From Oscillospiraceae bacterium (lineage in GTDB: Bacteria; Bacillota; Clostridia; UMGS1810): a stretch of DNA of 64,000 bases. Within the stretch, counting starts at the first letter, position 1. The number at the start of each line of letters is the position of its first letter. Under the pieces are notes generated by a model. That model was not told the origin of the DNA and ran no database searches. It saw only the letters and a list, made by a program, of their open reading frames with translations. Both the position numbers and the translations under genes were made by a program. The DNA lies in the NCBI GenBank assembly GCA_015068705.1, contig SVJZ01000007.1, positions 1 to 64,000 on the forward strand, in the 5' to 3' direction. This document shows, piece by piece, positions 33,198 through 42,160 of the stretch.

Positions 33198-35486
33198 TTA
33201 AAAGCAAAGATGATAGGTTTTGCCTGCCTCGGTTGTGATGGTGATGAAGTCGCCGTCCAGCTCGAAGGGGGCATCTGCACCGGTAACGCCCTTTGCCTTG
33301 ATGTGGCAGGTGCCGTTTGCGCGGGCAGTGAAGGATGCCTTGGTGAGCTTACCATCCTTCCACTCGGCATCAAACACGTTGCCGCCACGGGTGCAAAGAC
33401 CACGGAAGGAACCGTCTTTGAGGAGTTTGGGAAGTGCCGGCAGGAGTTTTACACAGTATTCATCACTGGAAATCACCATCTCTGCAACAGCTGCTGCCAT
33501 ACCGAAGTTTCCGTCAATCTGGAAAACAGGGTATTTGTTGAGCAGGGTGTCGGTGAGTGCTTTGGGATTACGCCAGATGTTGAGCAGGGTTTGCATTGCA
33601 TTTTCGCCTTGCTCCAATCTGGAATAGCAGCAGGAAAGCCATGCACCGTTCCAACCCTGGAAACTGCCGGCTGCTCTGTCGCTGGCAACCGCCGCATACT
33701 CCAGACGGCGCTGGATGGTTTTGTCACAAGCCTCTGCCAGTTCCGGAGTGAGGTCGGGAGTGATTTCATAGTCGGGATGCAGTGCAAACAACGGTGAAAT
33801 GTGACGGTGACCGGGGTCGCGCTCCACATAATCCTTATCCCATTCCATGATGGAACCGTATTGGTTGATACGGGTGGGACGGAGTTTGGAATGAACGGTG
33901 CGGAACAGTTCGTATTGATCATCGTGGCAGCCCAGCACATCGTATGCGCCAAGTACTGCACGGAACAGACAGCGAACAATCTGGTTATCCATCTCGGGCG
34001 CCATACAGTGGCGACCTTCTCTTCCCTTATCGGTAATGTATACATTCTCGGGGGAGAGGGACGGACCGGTTACCAGGCAACCATCCTCTGCTTCGTCCAG
34101 ATACTGGCTGAAGAAGAGTGCCGCTTTCTTGAGAATGGGGAACGCACGTTTTTCCAAAAATTCTTTGTCCTGGGTATAGAGGTAGCGATCCCACAGATGT
34201 TTACACAACCATGCACCGCCCACCGGCCATACCGAGGAGGGGAAGGAGTTGCCCTCGATGGCGGTGTCGCCCCACAGATTGGTGCAGTGATGCGCCATAA
34301 AGCCGTCGCAACCATACATGGTGCGTGCAGTTCTTTCTCCGTTGGGCACCATGCGTTCGAGCAAATCAAAGAAAGGCTCGTGACACTCGGAAAGTCCGGC
34401 AATCTCGGCAATCCAGTAGTTGATCTGGAGGTTGATGTTGATGGTGTAGTTGCACTCCCATTCGGGGGCAAACTTGTCACACCAGATGCCCTGCAGGTTT
34501 GCGGGCTGACATCCCGGACGGGAAGAACTGATGAGAAGGTATTTGCCGTAGTTGAAAATCAGTTCTGCAAAGCCGGGGTCATCGCCGCCGTTGCGCAGAT
34601 TTTCCAACCGGTCGGTGGTGAGAGCTGTGTTTTGTGTACCAAAGTCGATGGCGGAACGGTGAAACAGTGCGCTGAAATCGGCAACGTGTGCACTTTTGAT
34701 GGTGTCATAATCCTTTGCCATAGCGTCGGTTAACTGTTTGATGGCAGAGGCTTTATAATCCTCGGTATAGAAGCTGGTATCTGCGGTTAAGTAGATGATG
34801 ATTTCACTTGCGTTTTTGCAGCCGATGAAATCACCGATGCGGGAAAATTCGCCGTCGGTTTTTGCTGACCAACTGCAGGTGAATTTCACACCGTCCACAC
34901 CACACTGGTTACTCATGCAAAGGATATTGTTGTCTAAAATCTCGGTGCCGTTTTCACAGGGACGGCGCATTACGTTGAAGAACACATCCAGTTCGGGTTT
35001 GTCGGCGGTAATTTTGATGGCAAACACATTGTCAGGACGGGATACAAAATATTCACGATGAATGGATAAGTCGCCTGCTTTGTAATCCATGGTTGCAACA
35101 CCGTTTTGCAAATCCAGTTCTTTCATCAGACCGGTGATGTTATCATCATGGATAAAATACATATGCATTTTTCCCATCGGTTCATATGCGCCAAAATATT
35201 TAGGCATGGAGGTCATTGCCATGTAGCAGAGTTTGTCTGCCTCGTCCACCTCGCCATTTTTGAGCAATTCACGGATTTTTTTGTAATATTTGATGGCATC
35301 GGGATTGTTGCGGTCTTGCGCAGGACCATGCCAGAGAGAGTCCTGATTTAAGCTGATAAAATCCATTCCTCCGCCAAGTTGTGCCATAACCATAGCACCC
35401 AGTTTGCCGTTTCCGAGCGGAAAACTGTTGTCAAATGTTCCCCAACTTTTGGGATTTTTCGGGGATAATCTGAATTTGTGTTCCAT
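33198..35486 (-). CDS. Glycoside hydrolase family 95 (alpha-L-fucosidase/galactosidase)
   Basis: A 762-residue GH95 enzyme from ATG 35486, behind GGAGGTT. N-terminal beta domain: FPLGNGKLGAMVM and SLNQDSLWHGP. The (alpha/alpha)6 catalytic part has the conserved CNYTININLQINYW (the two Asn that assist water activation), GPSLSPEN (general acid Glu) and IDGNFGMAAAVAEM (Asp). There is no signal peptide, so it would act inside the cell on imported oligosaccharides such as fucosylated glycans; family members also include alpha-L-galactosidases. It is a single gene, divergent from a PHP gene, and ends at a shared terminator. No transporter is adjacent. Confidence 0.92.
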   Translation of the reverse strand: MEHKFRLSPKNPKSWGTFDNSFPLGNGKLGAMVMAQLGGGMDFISLNQDSLWHGPAQDRNNPDAIKYYKKIRELLKNGEVDEADKLCYMAMTSMPKYFGAYEPMGKMHMYFIHDDNITGLMKELDLQNGVATMDYKAGDLSIHREYFVSRPDNVFAIKITADKPELDVFFNVMRRPCENGTEILDNNILCMSNQCGVDGVKFTCSWSAKTDGEFSRIGDFIGCKNASEIIIYLTADTSFYTEDYKASAIKQLTDAMAKDYDTIKSAHVADFSALFHRSAIDFGTQNTALTTDRLENLRNGGDDPGFAELIFNYGKYLLISSSRPGCQPANLQGIWCDKFAPEWECNYTININLQINYWIAEIAGLSECHEPFFDLLERMVPNGERTARTMYGCDGFMAHHCTNLWGDTAIEGNSFPSSVWPVGGAWLCKHLWDRYLYTQDKEFLEKRAFPILKKAALFFSQYLDEAEDGCLVTGPSLSPENVYITDKGREGRHCMAPEMDNQIVRCLFRAVLGAYDVLGCHDDQYELFRTVHSKLRPTRINQYGSIMEWDKDYVERDPGHRHISPLFALHPDYEITPDLTPELAEACDKTIQRRLEYAAVASDRAAGSFQGWNGAWLSCCYSRLEQGENAMQTLLNIWRNPKALTDTLLNKYPVFQIDGNFGMAAAVAEMVISSDEYCVKLLPALPKLLKDGSFRGLCTRGGNVFDAEWKDGKLTKASFTARANGTCHIKAKGVTGADAPFELDGDFITITTEAGKTYHLCF

Positions 35487-35653
35487 ATCGAACCTCCAAA
35501 AAGTGACGTGCCATCGCACGGATTTGCCTACATGATACATGAGAGAGGAGTAAAAGTCAAGGAAAAAACTCAAAAAAGTGAGGGGTCAAAATAAAAGGTT
35601 AAAAAATGCGCCATAAATGTTAAAAATTGATAAGTAAATATTAAAAATCCGCC

Positions 35654-35682
35654 TTGAAAACGAGTTGGAAAGGTGATACAAT
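35654..35682 (+). promoter_or_regulatory. SigA promoter of the PHP gene
   Basis: TTGAAA (35654-35659), 17 bases, TACAAT (35677-35682), 31 bases before the ATG. Confidence 0.65.
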
Positions 35683-35712
35683 ATAGTGAAAATCGGAAAA
35701 GGAGTGTTTGAT

Positions 35713-36765
35713 ATGGCGAAAACCCATCTTATTCCCCCGACGGGGAAATTTTATAAAGCGGCAATGCACGCACATACCAATTTATCAGATGGAAAACTCA
35801 CTCCGCAGCAACTCAAAGACCTCTATCGTTCACTGGGATATTCGGTGGTGGCATTTACCGACCATGTACGCTTTTTGCGGCACAATGATCTGACGGATGC
35901 GGAGTTTCTTGCCATTAATGCATATGAATTTGCAGTGGCACATGAGATGGTGGAGGATAATGCCCGGGACGATTGTTATCACCTGAATTTTTATGCAAAA
36001 ACACCTGATATTGACAAACAGGTAATGTTTGATGAGCGGGAAATTGACTGGTGGGGGTTGACCGCTGAGCAGGTGGCAGAGTGTCAATTTGCAGATGAGT
36101 GGGTGCGGGCAGAGTACAGTCCCGAATACATCAATAAGGTAATCAAAAAAGCAGGTGAACACGGCTTTCTGGTGTGCTACAATCATCCGGTGTGGTCCAA
36201 ACAAAAAGAACCGGATTTTGTGACATTGGAGGGTTTGCTCGCATTTGAAATATACAATCATGATGCCCAGATCATGGAGGGAAACGGATTTGCACCGCAT
36301 ATGTATACCTCCATGCTGGAGGCGGGTAAGATGGTAGGTTGCTTTGCAGCGGATGATTGCCATTGTGGTAAGAGCAACGATCCCTCTTCGCCATACTGTG
36401 ATGCAGGCGGCGGATATGTGATGATTAAGGCGGAGGAGCTAAATTACTCTGCCATCATGGGCGCATTGGAGCGCAAGGAATATTATGCATCCACGGGAGT
36501 AGAAATCAAAGAGCTCTATGTGGAGGACGGCAAGGTGCACATTCACACCTCACCCTGCACCCAGATTACATTCATCACCGACACGCGCCGAAGGGAAAGT
36601 GTGCGTGTTAATGATAACGGATTGACCGAGGCAGTATTTTCACTCGAACTCATTGAGGACAAATGGCCGTATAATCTGGATTACAAGGGTTTTTGGATTA
36701 TGTGCGAGGATAACAGTGGAAAATTTGCGGCAACCTGTGCTGTTCCGGTGGAAGGATTACGATAA
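35713..36765 (+). CDS. PHP domain metallohydrolase
   Basis: A 350-residue protein from ATG 35713 behind AAAGGAG. The PHP metal ligands are visible: HAH in AAMHAHTNLSDG, a Thr-Asp-His in VVAFTDHVRF, a Tyr-Glu in INAYEFAV, a His in HLNFYAK, NHP in VCYNHPVWS and DDCHC near 220. The last 80 residues form a beta-rich domain. PHP enzymes are phosphoesterases; this form is often found beside carbohydrate genes. The fucosidase is divergent 227 bases away, so a joint role in glycan use is possible but not shown. No signal peptide. Confidence 0.85.
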   Translation: MAKTHLIPPTGKFYKAAMHAHTNLSDGKLTPQQLKDLYRSLGYSVVAFTDHVRFLRHNDLTDAEFLAINAYEFAVAHEMVEDNARDDCYHLNFYAKTPDIDKQVMFDEREIDWWGLTAEQVAECQFADEWVRAEYSPEYINKVIKKAGEHGFLVCYNHPVWSKQKEPDFVTLEGLLAFEIYNHDAQIMEGNGFAPHMYTSMLEAGKMVGCFAADDCHCGKSNDPSSPYCDAGGGYVMIKAEELNYSAIMGALERKEYYASTGVEIKELYVEDGKVHIHTSPCTQITFITDTRRRESVRVNDNGLTEAVFSLELIEDKWPYNLDYKGFWIMCEDNSGKFAATCAVPVEGLR

Positions 36766-36769
36766 TCTG

Positions 36770-36806
36770 AAAAAGGATGCATCATGCGGTGCGTCCTTTT
36801 TGTTTT
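36770..36806 (+). terminator. Terminator of the PHP gene
   Basis: 12-bp stem with one T-G pair: AAAAAGGATGCA (36770-36781) with 36790-36801, then a T-rich run. Confidence 0.85.
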
Positions 36807-36826
36807 TCAAAAATTTTGTTTTGGCT

Positions 36827-36855
36827 TTGACATATGGGTAAGAATACATTATAAT
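36827..36855 (+). promoter_or_regulatory. Consensus SigA promoter of the YhaO/YhaN-like pair
   Basis: TTGACA (36827-36832), 17 bases, TATAAT (36850-36855). Confidence 0.88.
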
Positions 36856-36910
36856 AGAACTATATGAGTAAATTTTGGCAACTGGCAGGGTTGCCGGAAG
36901 GAGGTGCGCC

Positions 36911-38014
36911 GTGTCGGTTTCGGTGTTGCATGTAGCAGATTTGCATTTAGATAGTAAAATAGCAGGATTGGATACAGACCGCCGTCAGGTAAGACGGCAG
37001 GAACTGAAAGAATCCTTTGCACGGGTATGCAGCTTGGCAAAGGAACGTGCGGTGCAGATTGTACTCATTGCAGGAGATATGTTTGACGGCGATACCATCA
37101 CACGGGATACGGCGGCATTTGTGGTGGCGCAGTTGGAATCTCTTGCGCCTGCACGGGTGTTTATTTCCCCCGGCAATCATGACCCTTACACGGTGGGGGG
37201 CTGGCGTGCCATACGGGAAAATTTGCCCGAACATGTAACGATATTTGAAGAAAAAATTTCCTGTGTGGAATTGCCCGATTTGGGCGTGCGTGTATACGGC
37301 GCCGGATTTTCGGGTGGTTTTATCAATCATCCGGTGTTGGATGGATTTTCTGCACCCCAAGACGATATGATCAATCTGATGGTATTGCATGGCGAGGTGT
37401 GTACGCCGGGGGTGGAGAGCAGTTATAATCCTGTTTATCCCGGGGATATTGCCAAAAGCGGACTGGACTATCTGGCACTGGGACATGTGCATACGCACGA
37501 TGGCTTGCATCAGGCAGGCGGAGTTTGCTATGCCTATGCCGGCACCCACGAAGGGCACGGCTTTGACGAGTGTGGTGACAAGGGTGTGCTGATTGGCGAG
37601 GTGGACAAGGGCAGGGTGCGGATGGAGTTTATCCCCACCTGCTTGCGGCGGTATCATCGGTTGGAGCTGGATATTACCGATTGCGCTACGGCGGCGGATA
37701 TGACCGCACGGGTGTGCGCGGCGGCAGAGGAAAAACGCGATCTCTACCGCATCTATCTGGACGGCACGGCAGAGATGGCACCACCTACGGTGGCAATTGC
37801 TGAGGCGGTGGGCGCATTTGCGTGCGAGGTAATTGACCGGACTCGTCCTCGATATGATCTGAATGCACTGGCGGCAGATTATAGCCTGAAAGGAATATTT
37901 GCACGAAATGTGCGCTCTGCACTGGAAAACGCAACCGACGCGCAGGAGGCGGAGCGGGTGCGTAAGGCGTGCGATTTGGTATTGCGTATCTTTGACAAAG
38001 GAGGTGCGCTGTGA
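36911..38014 (+). CDS. SbcD/YhaO-like DNA repair metallophosphoesterase
   Basis: A 367-residue calcineurin-like phosphoesterase from GTG 36911 behind GGAGGTG. The five metal motifs are present: HVADLHLDS, AGDMFDGDT, GNHDPY, LHGEV and LGHVHTHDG. Resembles Mre11/SbcD nucleases, in the YhaO branch. It partners the ATPase encoded immediately downstream, whose start overlaps its stop (GTGATG). Together they should form an SbcCD/Rad50-Mre11-like end-processing complex. Confidence 0.88.
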   Translation: MSVSVLHVADLHLDSKIAGLDTDRRQVRRQELKESFARVCSLAKERAVQIVLIAGDMFDGDTITRDTAAFVVAQLESLAPARVFISPGNHDPYTVGGWRAIRENLPEHVTIFEEKISCVELPDLGVRVYGAGFSGGFINHPVLDGFSAPQDDMINLMVLHGEVCTPGVESSYNPVYPGDIAKSGLDYLALGHVHTHDGLHQAGGVCYAYAGTHEGHGFDECGDKGVLIGEVDKGRVRMEFIPTCLRRYHRLELDITDCATAADMTARVCAAAEEKRDLYRIYLDGTAEMAPPTVAIAEAVGAFACEVIDRTRPRYDLNALAADYSLKGIFARNVRSALENATDAQEAERVRKACDLVLRIFDKGGAL

Positions 38015-40014
38015 TGGTGATAAACCGTATTTACATCAAAAGTTTTGGTGGCATTTCGGACAGAGAGATTTTGCTCCATCCGGGATGTAATGTAATATAT
38101 GGAGAGAATGAGGCGGGCAAGAGCACGTTGCTTTCGTTTATCCGGTTTATGTTTTACGGGGCAAAGCTGAAAAAGGGCAATGACCTGTTGGGCTTTAAAG
38201 AGAGGTATCTCCCTTGGGATGGCAATCCTATGGAGGGAGAGATAGAATACAGCATTGACGGAAATGTGTATGCGGCAGTGCGACGGGTTGGTGCCCGTGC
38301 TGGCCGGGGCAAGGAAATTACGGTGGTAAACAAGACCACGGGCGAAGAGATGGACCAGGATTATTGCAAGGAGCTGGGCTATCGTTTGTTTGGTATGGGG
38401 GATGAGGCGTTTATCCGCACCTTATTTATTACTGCAAATGCCATATCGCCTGACAAGGAAGGGGAACTATTGGGACGGCTTTCCAACCTTGCCGATACGG
38501 GTGAGGAGGATGTGTCCTACACCAAGATAAATGGTGCGTTGTCGGAAGAAATTGCATCCCTTACATCAACACGGCGTTCGGGTGCAGTGATACCTGCCCT
38601 GCAACGGGAAGAAGCCACTCTTGTGCAGGAAATGGAAGAGAATGGGCAGATTGCCGATATATTAGAAGAAAAGCGAAATCAACTTGCAAGGGCGCAGGAG
38701 GATTACCACCGTGCCGGGCAGGAGAAAAAAAGGCTGGATGAGCAAGGCAGAAATGCCCGTGCGGTGCTGGATGTGAAAGGGTATCACGAGGCAGAACAGG
38801 CATTGGAACAGGCGCGGACAGCACTTTTGCAGGAGAGGGAAAGCCTTTCGAAAATCGATCTTTCCCCATATGAAAAAATTGCGGAGGCGACACCCGAGCA
38901 AGAGCAGATTTTATTTGCCGGGGACACGGCACGGGAAAACGAGATGCGTACCCGGAAAATTCTGCTTTGCGACAAACGGGATACCTGCCGGAAGTTAAAG
39001 GTAATATTTGCAATCATTGCCGGCGCGGCACTGATTGCGTCCTGTTTGGGCTGGTGGCTGTTTTGGTTGATTACGGTGATCATGGGCGGCATGTTTTTCT
39101 ATGAGATTTATGCCGGAGAGCAACTGGATAAACAGATTGCCTCGATTGAGCAGGAGGAAAACCGGGCACAACAAAAGCGCACCGAGGTGCTCCAAACACT
39201 TGGCGTGGTGAGTGCAGAGGAATACCGCAGCTTGCAACGTGAATATAATGAAAAAAAGAGCTGCTATGAAAAGAACGCCTATCGGGTGCAGTTGTGCGAG
39301 AAGGCGTTTGCCCAAAAGAAAGCGGCTTTTGAAGAAATTGCCAAGGTGATGGCAGAGCGCTACGGCGAGGAAATTCCTGAAGTGGCTGATGTAACTCTTC
39401 CCGAGGAGGGCGCAGCAGAAAATGCCGCCCGGGCAATGGTGGAGGGTAGTGCGCGTATTGCATCGTTAGAGGGAGAAATTGTCCATTTGCAGGAGAAGGC
39501 AGATCGCTTTGTCGCTTGTGCCGAACGGCTGGATGAGGTGCGCGAAAGGATTTCCGAGGCAAAGGAACGGGAAATGGTGCTCCAAACGGCAAAAGAGTTT
39601 TTGGAACAGGCATATGAAGAATTGAAGGCAAATTTTGCTCCTGCACTTGCAAATAAAACGGCACAATTGTTTGCCGCCGTTACCAATGGGAAATACGGGG
39701 AATTGCTGGTGAATGACGAGTTTGAGGTAAAAATCAAAAGCGACGGAAATTACCGGGATGCAAAATTTTTGAGCTCAGGTGCATTTGAACAGTTGTATTT
39801 TTCTCTGAGATTAGGTATAATAGAGATAATTGCACAGAATCAATCGTTTCCGCTCATGATGGATGATGCATTCATTACCTTTGATGATCAGCGGCTTGCG
39901 CAGGCGGCGGAATTTTTGCGGCAATATGGCAAACAGGTGATTTTTTGCACCTGTCATGCGCGTGAGGCTGAGAAAATCGGGGGCAATACGATTGCACTGG
40001 GCAAAAGGGAATAA
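38014..40014 (+). CDS. YhaN-like SMC/Rad50-type ATPase with a central membrane hairpin
   Basis: A 666-residue ABC-type ATPase. Walker A GENEAGKSTLL is near residue 32. The C-terminal head has the signature LSSGAFEQLYFSLRLG and Walker B PLMMDDAFITFDD. Between them are two coiled coils (about 190-290 and 360-540) separated by a pair of hydrophobic segments (about 330-367, FAIIAGAALIASCLGWWLFW then VIMGGMFFYEIY). This interruption by a membrane hairpin is found in YhaN-type proteins, in place of a zinc hook. ATG 38014 shares bases with the stop of the phosphoesterase gene; GTG 38011 is an alternative. The pair is probably a DNA end-processing machine tied to the membrane. Confidence 0.85.
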   Translation: MVINRIYIKSFGGISDREILLHPGCNVIYGENEAGKSTLLSFIRFMFYGAKLKKGNDLLGFKERYLPWDGNPMEGEIEYSIDGNVYAAVRRVGARAGRGKEITVVNKTTGEEMDQDYCKELGYRLFGMGDEAFIRTLFITANAISPDKEGELLGRLSNLADTGEEDVSYTKINGALSEEIASLTSTRRSGAVIPALQREEATLVQEMEENGQIADILEEKRNQLARAQEDYHRAGQEKKRLDEQGRNARAVLDVKGYHEAEQALEQARTALLQERESLSKIDLSPYEKIAEATPEQEQILFAGDTARENEMRTRKILLCDKRDTCRKLKVIFAIIAGAALIASCLGWWLFWLITVIMGGMFFYEIYAGEQLDKQIASIEQEENRAQQKRTEVLQTLGVVSAEEYRSLQREYNEKKSCYEKNAYRVQLCEKAFAQKKAAFEEIAKVMAERYGEEIPEVADVTLPEEGAAENAARAMVEGSARIASLEGEIVHLQEKADRFVACAERLDEVRERISEAKEREMVLQTAKEFLEQAYEELKANFAPALANKTAQLFAAVTNGKYGELLVNDEFEVKIKSDGNYRDAKFLSSGAFEQLYFSLRLGIIEIIAQNQSFPLMMDDAFITFDDQRLAQAAEFLRQYGKQVIFCTCHAREAEKIGGNTIALGKRE

Positions 40015-40031
40015 ACGCATAAGGTGCGATT

Positions 40032-40060
40032 TTGCCCAAAATATATCATTAATATATAAT
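40032..40060 (+). promoter_or_regulatory. Putative SigA promoter of yloU-fakA-recG
   Basis: TTGCCC (40032-40037), 17 bases, TATAAT (40055-40060). Confidence 0.6.
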
Positions 40061-40095
40061 GAAGAAAAAATTCCGAATACGGAGGTGCATGAAAT

Positions 40096-40464
40096 ATGGC
40101 AAACAATAATGCAGGATTTGAATCGGCAAAGGGAAACATTTCGATTGAAATGGATGTAATCGCAAGGATTGCAGGAATCATTGCCACCGGTTGCTATGGC
40201 GTGGTGGGGATGGCACATCGTTCCAAATCGGATGAGTTTGCGGCGTTGCTCAAAAAGGACACTTTGACCAAAGGTATTCGTGTTACCTGCACGCCCGACA
40301 AAAAGCTTCGCTTGGATATCCATGTGATTGTTGAGTACGGCGTAAATATCAACACCGTCAGCAACAGTGTCATTCAGAATGTAACCTATCAGCTCAACCA
40401 TATGACAGGTCTTACGGTTGAGCGTGTCAATGTGTTTGTAGAAGGCTTCAGGGTACAGGAATAG
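40096..40464 (+). CDS. Asp23/Gls24 family protein (YloU-like)
   Basis: A 122-residue protein, ATG 40096 behind CGGAGGTG. It has the Asp23 pattern: ISIEMDVIARIAGIIATGCY GVVGM at the start (read in two parts) and VIVEYGVNINTVSNSVIQNV in the middle. Members bind membranes and are linked with envelope homeostasis. In Bacillus the same gene (yloU) precedes yloV and lies near recG, exactly as here, so this is a conserved neighbourhood. Exact function unknown. Confidence 0.9.
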   Translation: MANNNAGFESAKGNISIEMDVIARIAGIIATGCYGVVGMAHRSKSDEFAALLKKDTLTKGIRVTCTPDKKLRLDIHVIVEYGVNINTVSNSVIQNVTYQLNHMTGLTVERVNVFVEGFRVQE

Positions 40465-40477
40465 GGGTGTTTTTAAG

Positions 40478-42115
40478 GTGATAAGAGAAATTGACGGCGC
40501 ACGGTTTGTCGATATGATGCTGTCGGCTGCCAATCATCTGTCCAATCAGCGCCAGGAAGTGGATAATCTGAATGTATTTCCGGTGCCGGACGGCGACACG
40601 GGAACCAACATGTCACTCACCATGCGTGCTGCCGCGGCTGAACTTCCGGGCGTGCGCGATAAGGGCGTTGGCTCGGTTACAAAAGCGTTGGCAAATGCGA
40701 CTCTGCGTGGCGCAAGGGGTAATTCGGGTGTTATTTTTTCGCAGCTGATGCGTGGGTTATATAAAGCACTGAAAGAAAAAAATGTGTGTGATGCTTCGGA
40801 TTTGGCGAAGGCATTTCGCGCGGCATCGGATAATGCATACCGCGCGGTAATGAAACCCACCGAGGGCACCATTCTTACGGTTGCGCGCGCACTTGCCGAG
40901 GCGGCAGAAAAGTATGCTCCCGAGGTGGAGGATATGGAACAACTGCTCACTCTGGTGGTTGACGAGGGTAACAAGGCGCTTGACTATACGCCTGAGCAGT
41001 TGCCTGCACTCAAACAGGCAGGTGTGGTGGATGCAGGAGGAAAAGGTCTGATGTGCGTGGTAGAGGGTGCGCTGCACACCCTTCGTACCGGTGAAATCAT
41101 CCAGAAGAATGAACAGGATGAGGCACCTGCACCCGTTATGCAAAAGAGTGTGGAGGCGGCGGATATCAAATTCCGCTATTGCACCGAGTTTTTGATCAAT
41201 AAGGCGCGCAAGGATGTGAATGTGCCGCCCTTTAAGGCGACCATTGGAAAATATGGTGACAGTATGGTGGTGGTGGATGATGAAGAAATCATCAAGGTAC
41301 ACATCCATACCAATGAGCCGAATCTGGTGATTGGCGAGGCACTCAAACTGGGCGAGCTGACCAACATCAAGATTGATAATATGAAAATCCAGCACGAAAA
41401 CCGCATCATAGACGCACCGGCAAAGCAGGAAGAGGAGTCTGAAATTCCGCAGGAGATGAAGAAATATGGATTTATTTCGGTTGCGGTGGGTGACGGTATC
41501 GTGCAGTTGTTCCGTGATCTGGGGGTTGACACCATCATTGAGGGCGGTCAGACCATGAACCCGAGCACCGAGGATATTTTGAATGCAGTAGAGGCACTCC
41601 ATGCCGAGAATGTATTCATTTTCCCCAACAACAAAAATGTTATCCTATCGGCAGAACAGGCGGCAAATCTGACCAAAAAGAAGGTAACGGTAATTCCCAC
41701 CCGAAGTGTGGCGCAGGCGATGACCTGTATGCTTTGCTATGATGAGGATATGGAACCGGAAGAACTTGCCGGAGAGATGAATGAGGCGATGGCAGGCGTG
41801 AAAACCGGTCAGGTAACCTATGCGGTGCGTGATACCTCGTTTGAGGATAAGACCATCAAAGAGGGAGACATCCTTGGTTTGGTGGGCGGAAAGATTGAGA
41901 TTGTAAATGACGATGTGCGGTCCAATCTGGAGCAGATCGCGGCACAGATGGTGGACGAGGACACCTCGGTAATTACCCTCTTTTATGGTAGCGAGGTTAC
42001 CGAAGAGGATGCCAAAGTGGTGGCACAGGCACTGGAGGAAAGCTACCCCGAGTGTGATGTGTTGCTTCATTGTGGCGGTCAACCCATTTACTATTACATC
42101 ATTTCTGCAGAATAA
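40478..42115 (+). CDS. fakA: DAK2-domain fatty acid kinase subunit FakA (YloV)
   Basis: A 545-residue protein starting at GTG 40478 with a weak SD. The N-terminal DAK2 nucleotide-binding domain (about 8-200) has FPVPDGDTGTNMSLTM, GARGNSGVIFSQ and VDAGGKGLM. A central domain and a C-terminal DegV-like-related domain (about 330-545, GDGIVQLFRDLGVD) follow. The length matches FakA (548 residues in Staphylococcus), which phosphorylates fatty acids bound to a FakB (DegV) partner for phospholipid synthesis. No fakB is adjacent. It lies between yloU and recG. Confidence 0.88.
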   Translation: MIREIDGARFVDMMLSAANHLSNQRQEVDNLNVFPVPDGDTGTNMSLTMRAAAAELPGVRDKGVGSVTKALANATLRGARGNSGVIFSQLMRGLYKALKEKNVCDASDLAKAFRAASDNAYRAVMKPTEGTILTVARALAEAAEKYAPEVEDMEQLLTLVVDEGNKALDYTPEQLPALKQAGVVDAGGKGLMCVVEGALHTLRTGEIIQKNEQDEAPAPVMQKSVEAADIKFRYCTEFLINKARKDVNVPPFKATIGKYGDSMVVVDDEEIIKVHIHTNEPNLVIGEALKLGELTNIKIDNMKIQHENRIIDAPAKQEEESEIPQEMKKYGFISVAVGDGIVQLFRDLGVDTIIEGGQTMNPSTEDILNAVEALHAENVFIFPNNKNVILSAEQAANLTKKKVTVIPTRSVAQAMTCMLCYDEDMEPEELAGEMNEAMAGVKTGQVTYAVRDTSFEDKTIKEGDILGLVGGKIEIVNDDVRSNLEQIAAQMVDEDTSVITLFYGSEVTEEDAKVVAQALEESYPECDVLLHCGGQPIYYYIISAE

Positions 42116-42160
42116 CCGGTACGAAAAAGCTCCGCACGAATACGGGGCAGGAGGTTGCGT

